This document shows, in pieces, positions 44,855 through 51,727 of a DNA stretch of 51,727 bases. This DNA is from Brevinema andersonii. Its GTDB lineage: Bacteria > Spirochaetota > DYKD01. The stretch spans positions 27,653 through 79,379 of the forward strand of contig DYKD01000006.1 in NCBI GenBank assembly GCA_020722765.1. Reading direction: 5' to 3'. The position numbers and the translations under genes are program-made. Positions within the stretch are counted from its first letter, which is position 1, and the number at the start of each line of letters is the position of its first letter. The notes beneath the pieces are model-generated. The model ran no database searches. It was given only the letters and a program-made list of their open reading frames with translations, and was not told where the DNA came from.

Positions 44855-46162
44855 ATGCGTGTATTAATGTTTGGTTGGGAGTTCCCTCCTTTCATAAGTG
44901 GAGGATTAGGGACTGCCTGTTATGGAATCGTACATGGATTGATTAACAATGGTGTTGATGTAACCCTGGTTTTGCCTACTACGCGTGGTGCGAAAGGATC
45001 TGACCAGTTGCGGTTTGTCAGCGCTGATGAAATTCCCTTTACTCCAAAAAGCATAAGAAGTGTCGAGGATCTGGAAAAGAAACTGAAAATCATCGATTTA
45101 AAAAATTCAATTGAAATATCCCCGTATGACACGGAAGACCTGTCGTTTTACGGAGTTGATTCCGAGAATATACGCAAACGGAAAGAGATGGAACTCAAAG
45201 GCAAGAAAAGTTTCATCAAATTTTCAGGGAATTATGGCAAGAATCTGCTTTGGGAAGTATTGAATTATGGATTTATTGGTGAGACTGTGGCCCAGTCCGA
45301 AAGTTTTGATGTGATTCATGCGCATGACTGGCTTACCTATGCAGCGGGAGTCATGGCAAAAAAGGTTAGTGGGAAAAAGCTTGTCATTCATGTGCATGCC
45401 ACGGAATTTGACAGGTCAGGAGAGACTGTCAACCATGATGTTTATAATATTGAGCGTTTTGGCATGCAAAATGCCGACAGAATAATAGCCGTAAGTCATT
45501 ATACAAAGAATATCATTGTACATAGATATGGAATTCCTGAAGAAAAAGTGGAGGTTGTGCATAATTCTGTCAACAAAGATGTGCAACTGACCAGACTTGG
45601 CATAAAGAAACCTTTCAAGGATAAGATTGTATTGTTCCTTGGCCGTATTACCATGCAGAAAGGACCAGAATATTATATAGAAGCCGCAAATCTTGTTCTA
45701 AAAAAAATGAAAAATGTCCGGTTTGTCATGGCTGGTTCAGGAGATATGTTAACAAAAATGATCGCCCGCATGGCAAAACTTGGGATTGCTGACAGATTCC
45801 ATTTTACGGGTTTTCTCCGTGGAATCGATGTGGAACGCATGTACGCGATGAGTGACTGTTATGTCATGCCTTCTGTCTCAGAGCCATTTGGCATTTCTGC
45901 TTACGAGGCCCTGCTTTATGATATTCCCATCATCATCTCCAGACAATCCGGTGTTGCTGAAGTTTTAAAAGATGCCATTATTGTTGATTTTTGGGATGTG
46001 AACAAACTGGCAAATTCCATGTTGGCGGTACTTTCGGATGATGATCTGGCAAAATCAATCGTAGACAAGTGCAAGTCTAAGATTGAGGGGCTTGGATGGG
46101 ATAATGCGGGAACGAGGATAAGAGGGGTCTATCAGTCTGTCATGGATGGGGGGGTAGTATGA
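44855..46162 (+). CDS. GT4-family glycosyltransferase, glycogen-synthase-like
   Basis: Retaining GT-B transferase. WEFPPFISGGLGTACYGI holds the donor-binding glycine loop (G16-G19). IHAHDWLTY follows, and SVSEPFGISAYEALLY is the ExxxxxxxE motif of GT4. GRITMQKGPEYYIEA marks the C-terminal Rossmann half. Length 435. The stop overlaps the GH57 start region by 4 bases. In this operon it probably makes or extends an alpha-glucan, perhaps from ADP- or UDP-glucose; donor not decidable from sequence. Confidence 0.85.
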   Translation: MRVLMFGWEFPPFISGGLGTACYGIVHGLINNGVDVTLVLPTTRGAKGSDQLRFVSADEIPFTPKSIRSVEDLEKKLKIIDLKNSIEISPYDTEDLSFYGVDSENIRKRKEMELKGKKSFIKFSGNYGKNLLWEVLNYGFIGETVAQSESFDVIHAHDWLTYAAGVMAKKVSGKKLVIHVHATEFDRSGETVNHDVYNIERFGMQNADRIIAVSHYTKNIIVHRYGIPEEKVEVVHNSVNKDVQLTRLGIKKPFKDKIVLFLGRITMQKGPEYYIEAANLVLKKMKNVRFVMAGSGDMLTKMIARMAKLGIADRFHFTGFLRGIDVERMYAMSDCYVMPSVSEPFGISAYEALLYDIPIIISRQSGVAEVLKDAIIVDFWDVNKLANSMLAVLSDDDLAKSIVDKCKSKIEGLGWDNAGTRIRGVYQSVMDGGVV

Positions 46163-47397
46163 TTTCCGTCTGTCTCTATTTTCAGGTGCACCAGCCGTTC
46201 CGTCTCAGGTCAAACTATAATTTTTTTGAGATTGGCAACAATCATTTCTATGAGGATGACAATCTCAACAGGGATATCCTGAACAAGGTTTCAGATAAAT
46301 GCTATATCCCAGCGAATAGGATGATGATGGATCTCATAGAGAAACATAAAGGCAGATTCAAGATTGCTTTTTCAATAAGTGGCGTCTGTCTTGAACAGTT
46401 CGAAAAATATAGGCCTGATGTCATAGAGTCATTCAAGCAGTTGGCTGCTACAGGTTGTGTGGAATTCATCAGTGAGACATATTATCATTCCTTGGCTTTC
46501 CTTTTTTCGAAGGATGAATTCAAGGAACAGGTCCGCATCCATAAACAGAAAATCATTGACCTTTTCGGATATGTTCCTACGACATTCAGGAATACAGAGC
46601 TCATCTATAACAATGACCTGGCACGTTTTGTAGGAAAGATGGGTTTTAAGACAATATTGTCTGAAGGTGCGGATCAGGTGCTTGGCTGGCGTTCTCCTAA
46701 TTTCCTATACAGGCCATTCAGTGACTATAAGCTGAATCTTCTCATGAAGAATTACAGGTTGGCAGATGATCTGGCATTCCGTTTTTCGAACAGAAGCTGG
46801 GCGGAGTGGCCTTTGACTGCTGAAAAATATGCGTCATGGTTGCATGCTGTCGCAGGTCACGGAGAGATCATAAACCTTTTCATGGATTATGAGACTTTCG
46901 GTGAACATCAGTGGGCAGATACAGGGATTTTTGATTTCATGTATGCTCTTCCTGGAAGTGTCATGAGAGATCCTTCCTTTGATTTCATCATGCCCTCTGA
47001 AGCGTCAAAACGGTATTCCCCCATGGGAAAAATTGATGTGCCTTATTACATCTCGTGGGCAGATGTCGAAAGGGATCTGACTGCATGGCTGGGGAATCCT
47101 TTGCAGGATTCTGCTATCAAAATGGCCTATGAGTTGGAGTCTCATGTCAAGGCCTCAGAAGATGTCGGGTTAATACATACTTGGCGGAAACTCCTCACGT
47201 CGGATCATTTTTATTACATGTGTACAAAATGGTTTTCTGATGGGGATGTCCACAGATATTTCAATCCTTTTGCAACGCCTTATGATGCCTATATTGTTTA
47301 TGTCAACGTCCTTAATGACTTGTCGATTACCCTTGAGGAACGTGGCATTCCAGTGAAAAAAGTCAAATCACGTATTAGAAGGAGAACAGTCAAATGA
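46159..47397 (+). CDS. GH57-family alpha-amylase or glucanotransferase
   Basis: Acts on alpha-1,4-glucans. HQPF at residue 11 and the GH57 nucleophile motif TFRNTELIYN (E147) are clear. The proton donor is expected in FMDYETFGEHQW (D243). 412 residues is the short single-domain form; a branching-enzyme role would usually need a longer C-terminal part. Overlaps the fusion gene by 4 bases, so all four glucan genes are tightly coupled. Confidence 0.85.
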   Translation: MISVCLYFQVHQPFRLRSNYNFFEIGNNHFYEDDNLNRDILNKVSDKCYIPANRMMMDLIEKHKGRFKIAFSISGVCLEQFEKYRPDVIESFKQLAATGCVEFISETYYHSLAFLFSKDEFKEQVRIHKQKIIDLFGYVPTTFRNTELIYNNDLARFVGKMGFKTILSEGADQVLGWRSPNFLYRPFSDYKLNLLMKNYRLADDLAFRFSNRSWAEWPLTAEKYASWLHAVAGHGEIINLFMDYETFGEHQWADTGIFDFMYALPGSVMRDPSFDFIMPSEASKRYSPMGKIDVPYYISWADVERDLTAWLGNPLQDSAIKMAYELESHVKASEDVGLIHTWRKLLTSDHFYYMCTKWFSDGDVHRYFNPFATPYDAYIVYVNVLNDLSITLEERGIPVKKVKSRIRRRTVK

Positions 47398-50300
47398 GTC
47401 AATCAAACAAATTTTTATTTGAAGTGTCTTGGGAAGTCTGTAATAGGATTGGCGGGATTTCCACAGTGATCAGGAGTAAATTAGGAGAAGTAAAGAATAA
47501 TTTTGGGGATAAGTATTGTCTTATCGGCCCTCTGTTTGAGAATAATCCAGAGTTTGAGGAAGATGAATCAGATTCTTTGAGAAATGTTCGTATTGAACTT
47601 AAAAGAAGAGGAATTACAGCAAAAATAGGGTATTGGAAAGTACCAGAAAGGCCTATGGTCGTTCTGGTCAAATATACGGAATCATTGGATCAAAGTAAGG
47701 TCCTTTACCATCTTTGGACGGATTATGGTGTTGATTCTATGAATGGTGGATGGGACTATGTGGAACCAGTCCTTTTTTCAACAATGGCAGGCCGAGTCAT
47801 TGAGGTGATGGCCTATTACTTGGAAGAAGCGACGCCCATAGCCCAGTTTCATGAATGGATGTCGGGAGCAGGGCTTTTGTATCTGAAGAAAAATTGCCCT
47901 GCCATTGCTACTGTTTTCATATCGCATGCAACAGTTCTAGGTCGAGCGATTGCTGGTAATGGTCTGGATCTCTACAGGATGTTTGAAAATATTGATCCCA
48001 ATTATCATGCGCAAAGGTTAGGCGTAGCTGCCAAACACTCACTGGAATCTGTCGTAGCCCGTGAAGCTGATTTTTTTGTGGCAGTCAGTGACCTGATGGC
48101 TTTGGAAGCCAAACATATTCTTGGAACAGAAGTTAATGCTGTGATTCCTAACGGTTTCTATTCAAGACAGATCAAGGCGCGTACTGAAAACAATTCAGCT
48201 GTGTCAAACAGGAAAAAGCTCATTGATTTTGCATCCCGTTTTCTTAAGAAAGATCTTGATGATGCCAATACGGTTCTTATCTCTTCATCTGGGAGAAAGG
48301 ATTTTAGGAATAAGGGGATCGATCTTCTTTTTGATTCACTGGGTAAGCTGAAATCTTTCAATTCTAACTTGTCAGGAAAACAGGTCGTTCTTTTCCTTTA
48401 TTTTATGGGGGGGTATGTTGACAGAAGCAAAGAGATTCAAAACCAAGGTTCAAAATCCAATGATGGAATTGAACATTATTTTGAATTGTCAACGCATCCA
48501 TTATGGGAGAGTTACAATGATCCAATAATTTCAAAATGCAAGGGACTTGGATTCCACAATCAGCAGCAGGACAACATAAACATCATTTATGTGCCAGTTT
48601 ATCTGAATGGTTCTGATGGGGTTCTGAATATGGATTTCTATGACGCATTGTCAGGATGCGATTTGACAATATATCCGTCATACTATGAGCCATGGGGTTA
48701 CACGCCGTTGGAATCAGTGGCATTTTCTGTTCCGACAATCACATCTGATCTTTCAGGTTTTGGACGATGGAAGGATAAGAAATTTCATGACAATGTCGGA
48801 TGCAAAATCATACAGAGGCAAAACCAGCCTTATGAAGTCTCTGTTGAAATGTTGGCAAATGAGATTTTGTCTTTTTTAGGGAAAACCCCTCAAGACCATG
48901 CAACTCAACGTTCCGCCGCTTATACGCTTGCACAAAATGCTGATTGGAGTGTTTTTTGTAAAGAATATATAAAAGCTTATGACATTGCCATAACTGAATG
49001 TTTGAGCAGGGTTCAGGGGAAAAGCAGTAAAAACCAGACAACACAGCAGCTCTCCTTCACAGGGACTGATTCCTCAAGACCTAGATTGAGACCCTTCAGT
49101 GTAAAAGCTTCTATTCCCAAAGAGATAGAACGGCTCAGGGAATTGTCATTTAACCTCTGGTGGAGCTGGGATATTGATGCCTATGAACTTTTTGCACGGC
49201 TTGATCCTGTGATGTTTGAAAAAGTAGGTTATAATCCGATTACTCTTCTTGATGTGACTGACATTCAGAAGATGCAGGACGCTGTGGGTAATGACAGTTA
49301 TATGGCATTATATGAGACTGTCATGAAAAAATTTGACAAGTATGTCACACAACCTCGTGTATTGATACAGGATATGGGGCCTATAACCAAAGATCGGCCA
49401 GTAGCCTATTTTTCCATGGAGTTTGGGTTTCATGAATCACTTCCTATCTATTCAGGTGGATTAGGAATTTTATCAGGTGACCACATCAAGTCCTCATCTG
49501 ATATCAATATTCCGCTTGTTGGAGTAGGGTTGCTGTATAAAAACGGTTATTTCAGGCAGACTATCTCCAAGGAAGGCGAGCAGAAGTGCAACTATCCAAT
49601 AAACGATTTTTTCAGGATGCCGTTGACAGAGCTTTCAAAGAAAAATGAAAAGCTTCGGATTACTGTAGAATTACCAGGGCGTACCTTGTATGCGCGTGTC
49701 TGGCAAGGACAAGTTGGCAGGGTAACCATGTATTTTTTTGATACAGATGTACCTGAAAACAGTCCAGCTGACAGGGACATCACAGCAAAATTATATGGTG
49801 GAGGAAAGAAAACACGGATTGAACAGGAAATCCTTCTGGGAATCGGGGGTGTGAGGCTGTTGGAACGCGAGATGAATATTTTCCCTTCCGTTTATCATCT
49901 TAATGAAGGGCATTCCGCTTTCCTAATTCTTGAACGGCTTATCAACCTGATGAAATTTGAAGAGCTTGATATTGAAACTGCAAAAGAGGTAATCAAGTCC
50001 AGTACGGTTTTCACGACACACACACCTGTCCCTGCTGGCAATGAGACTTTTGACATGTCCATGATTGAAAATTATCTGAAAAATTATGTGGTTTCAACAG
50101 GAATGAATTGGGACGTATTCAAGGAAATGGGACATAAGCAGATAGCTGATCAAGGTCCTTATGAGATGACAGTGTTGGCGCTTAAGCATACCTATAAGAG
50201 AAATGGTGTAAGCATGTTGCATGGTCATGTATCACGAAACATGTGGGGGGATCTCTGGAGCGGATATCTTCAGGGGGAAATCCCGATTTTTGCGATTACA

Positions 50301-51677
50301 AACGGAGTTCATGTCCCCACTTGGTTGACTACTGAGATGAAGAATCTGTTTGCAAAATATTGTTCAATCACTTTAAATGCTGATTTGTTGAACAAGGAAT
50401 CCTGGCAGAAGATCAATAATATTCCTAATGAGATCCTGTGGCATACGCACAACCAGCTTAAGAACAAGCTGATGACATTCATAAAAGAACGTGTAGCACA
50501 GAACTGGATACGTGAAGGGGAAGACCCTTCCTTACTGGACAATTTTCTGGATTCTATGAATTCAGCGCCATTGACTATCGGATTTGCACGCAGGTTTGCC
50601 ACTTATAAGAGACCGATGTTGTTTATGAGAGATGTGAACAGGCTTAAGAAGATACTGAATAACAGGAAGCAGCCAGTACAATTTGTCGTAGCAGGGAAGT
50701 GCCATCCTGAAGACAAGGAAGCGTATGGCTTGATCAAGGAAATTGTGAATCTTTCCAAACAAAAAGAATTCCTTGGAAAGATTATTTTTGTAGAAGATTA
50801 TGACATGCGTGTAGCTCGTCGGTTGGTTTCAGGTTGTGACGTATGGTTGAATAATCCGCGTAGGCCTTTGGAGGCCAGTGGCACAAGTGGTCAAAAGGCA
50901 GGTATCAACGGAGTCATTAATTTTAGTGTGCTTGATGGATGGTGGGATGAGGGTTATGATCCCATCAACCAGAATGGATGGCATATCGGTGACCGGAGGG
51001 AATATCGGAATTCCGAATCACAGGATATTGCAGACAGTGATTCTTTTTATGATACTTTGGAATATGAGATTATCCCGATGTATTATGACAGGAACAACCA
51101 GGGAGTCCCTGACCGTTGGATTAGGATAATGAAGAATTCGCTTATTTCAGTAAACGCTGAGTATAATACCCATAGGATGCTGAAAGATTATCTGGAAAAA
51201 ATGTATGTCCCAACAGCTAAGCGGTATTTTCAGGTTTCACAGAAAGCTTATGCTATGGCAAAAGAAGTATCTGCTTGGAAACAGTCAATAAGATCCAGGT
51301 TTTCAAGTTTACACATCCAGAATGTCGTTTTGGAAGGATTATATGGGGATAACCTGAATATTAACGATAAGGTTACAATCAGTGTAGAAATTGAGAAGGG
51401 CAGGATCAGTAAGGATGAGATATCTGTTGAGTTGATGGTGATCAAAGAACCTGAAAAAGCACAGAACGGTATAAATGGGACTTCTTTGACAGTTATGGCA
51501 GATCCTGAGATCAGTTATCATCCATTAGCATTTGCTAACGAGAAAGATTCAAAAATATTCTTTTCTGGGAATTACCATGCTGAGAGATCTGGAAAATTCA
51601 ATTATGGGATAAGAGTATTTCCCCATCATGCCAATATTGATAATATTCAGGATTTGAACTTGGTCTATTGGGGCTAA
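47394..51677 (+). CDS. Fused GT3 glycogen synthase and GT35 alpha-glucan phosphorylase
   Basis: One 1427-residue chain with two opposing activities. Residues 1-550 are GT3-type (eukaryote-like) glycogen synthase. FEVSWEVCNRIGGISTVIRS holds the donor loop, and YYEPWGYTPLESVA (E432, E440) is the GT3 acidic pair. A linker (about 551-573) leads to a DUF3417-type start (IPKEIERLRELSFNLWWSWD, from residue 574) and the GT35 phosphorylase: YSGGLGILSGDHIKSSSD, and the PLP Lys in EASGTSGQKAGINGV (K1168). The normal TSGMKA is TSGQKA. Synthase would use UDP-glucose; phosphorylase would release glucose-1-phosphate. Last gene of the operon in the window; only 50 bases follow. Confidence 0.9.
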   Translation: MSQSNKFLFEVSWEVCNRIGGISTVIRSKLGEVKNNFGDKYCLIGPLFENNPEFEEDESDSLRNVRIELKRRGITAKIGYWKVPERPMVVLVKYTESLDQSKVLYHLWTDYGVDSMNGGWDYVEPVLFSTMAGRVIEVMAYYLEEATPIAQFHEWMSGAGLLYLKKNCPAIATVFISHATVLGRAIAGNGLDLYRMFENIDPNYHAQRLGVAAKHSLESVVAREADFFVAVSDLMALEAKHILGTEVNAVIPNGFYSRQIKARTENNSAVSNRKKLIDFASRFLKKDLDDANTVLISSSGRKDFRNKGIDLLFDSLGKLKSFNSNLSGKQVVLFLYFMGGYVDRSKEIQNQGSKSNDGIEHYFELSTHPLWESYNDPIISKCKGLGFHNQQQDNINIIYVPVYLNGSDGVLNMDFYDALSGCDLTIYPSYYEPWGYTPLESVAFSVPTITSDLSGFGRWKDKKFHDNVGCKIIQRQNQPYEVSVEMLANEILSFLGKTPQDHATQRSAAYTLAQNADWSVFCKEYIKAYDIAITECLSRVQGKSSKNQTTQQLSFTGTDSSRPRLRPFSVKASIPKEIERLRELSFNLWWSWDIDAYELFARLDPVMFEKVGYNPITLLDVTDIQKMQDAVGNDSYMALYETVMKKFDKYVTQPRVLIQDMGPITKDRPVAYFSMEFGFHESLPIYSGGLGILSGDHIKSSSDINIPLVGVGLLYKNGYFRQTISKEGEQKCNYPINDFFRMPLTELSKKNEKLRITVELPGRTLYARVWQGQVGRVTMYFFDTDVPENSPADRDITAKLYGGGKKTRIEQEILLGIGGVRLLEREMNIFPSVYHLNEGHSAFLILERLINLMKFEELDIETAKEVIKSSTVFTTHTPVPAGNETFDMSMIENYLKNYVVSTGMNWDVFKEMGHKQIADQGPYEMTVLALKHTYKRNGVSMLHGHVSRNMWGDLWSGYLQGEIPIFAITNGVHVPTWLTTEMKNLFAKYCSITLNADLLNKESWQKINNIPNEILWHTHNQLKNKLMTFIKERVAQNWIREGEDPSLLDNFLDSMNSAPLTIGFARRFATYKRPMLFMRDVNRLKKILNNRKQPVQFVVAGKCHPEDKEAYGLIKEIVNLSKQKEFLGKIIFVEDYDMRVARRLVSGCDVWLNNPRRPLEASGTSGQKAGINGVINFSVLDGWWDEGYDPINQNGWHIGDRREYRNSESQDIADSDSFYDTLEYEIIPMYYDRNNQGVPDRWIRIMKNSLISVNAEYNTHRMLKDYLEKMYVPTAKRYFQVSQKAYAMAKEVSAWKQSIRSRFSSLHIQNVVLEGLYGDNLNINDKVTISVEIEKGRISKDEISVELMVIKEPEKAQNGINGTSLTVMADPEISYHPLAFANEKDSKIFFSGNYHAERSGKFNYGIRVFPHHANIDNIQDLNLVYWG

Positions 51678-51727
51678 TCATATGAATAAACACTATAGTC
51701 ATGCAAAATCTTCTAAATGATAAAAAT

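Noticed and set aside
51682..51720. 12-codon open frame after the phosphorylase gene
   Set aside because: Too short to support; ends at once with no family sign.

Overview
The window looks like chromosome of a spirochaete (Spirochaetota). DNA is A+T-rich, coding density is high, and no RNA gene, IS element or CRISPR array was seen. The lineage call rests on a spiro-SPASM protein next to an SpsF-like cytidylyltransferase, on coiled-coil envelope lipoproteins, and on the rplU-prp-rpmA-obgE-proB order. Unlike Treponema and Borrelia, it carries lpxK, waaA and a DUF374 acyltransferase, so lipid A/Kdo synthesis is likely. Family calls come from reading motifs only; no database search was possible.

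Layout. 1-1420 (minus): a TPR-like exported protein broken at two homopolymers, then an NlpC/P60 lipoprotein. 1528-6614 (plus): an operon of periplasmic PPIase, spiro-SPASM, glycosyltransferase, SpsF-like cytidylyltransferase and an unknown protein. 6636-11975 (minus): a TetR-controlled HAE3/MMPL exporter with a LolA-like protein and a DUF1302-like beta-barrel. 12039-13138 (minus): an ArsC/Spx-like protein and an atypical GHKL ATPase. 13272-17953 (plus): a hybrid histidine kinase and a dihydrolipoamide dehydrogenase-like enzyme. 18106-19836: a DUF4398-like lipoprotein plus OmpA-C protein. 20102-21889: gatC-gatA without gatB. 21911-26310: an acetate-kinase-fold protein lacking most catalytic residues, overlapping an Mla-type lipid transporter (MlaE, MlaF-like, MlaD-like, TPR lipoprotein). 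26334-30773: rplU, prp, rpmA, obgE, proB and a Ste24-like protease. 30899-34485: RsbU-like phosphatase, STAS protein, metK. 34505-36552: a second DUF4398-like lipoprotein with a LysM partner, and another lipoprotein. 36570-42692 (minus): lpxK, waaA, DUF374, a glycosidase-like envelope protein, a small membrane protein, and an RluA-type synthase. 42791-51677 (plus): a glycogen operon of debranching enzyme, GT4, GH57 and a 1427-residue GT3 glycogen synthase/GT35 phosphorylase fusion.

How they work together. Much of the window serves the envelope: LPS building, lipid traffic (Mla-like and MMPL/LolA-like), wall-anchoring lipoproteins and outer-membrane folding. The glycogen operon could make, trim and phosphorolyse a glucan. 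The most unusual locus is 21911-24666, where a degenerate acetate-kinase-fold protein is translationally coupled to an Mla transporter whose own ATPase has lost the LSGG signature and the H-loop histidine. Other points of note are the C14 tract at 262-275, a Prp protease beside an L27 with no cleavable extension, and the synthase-phosphorylase fusion.
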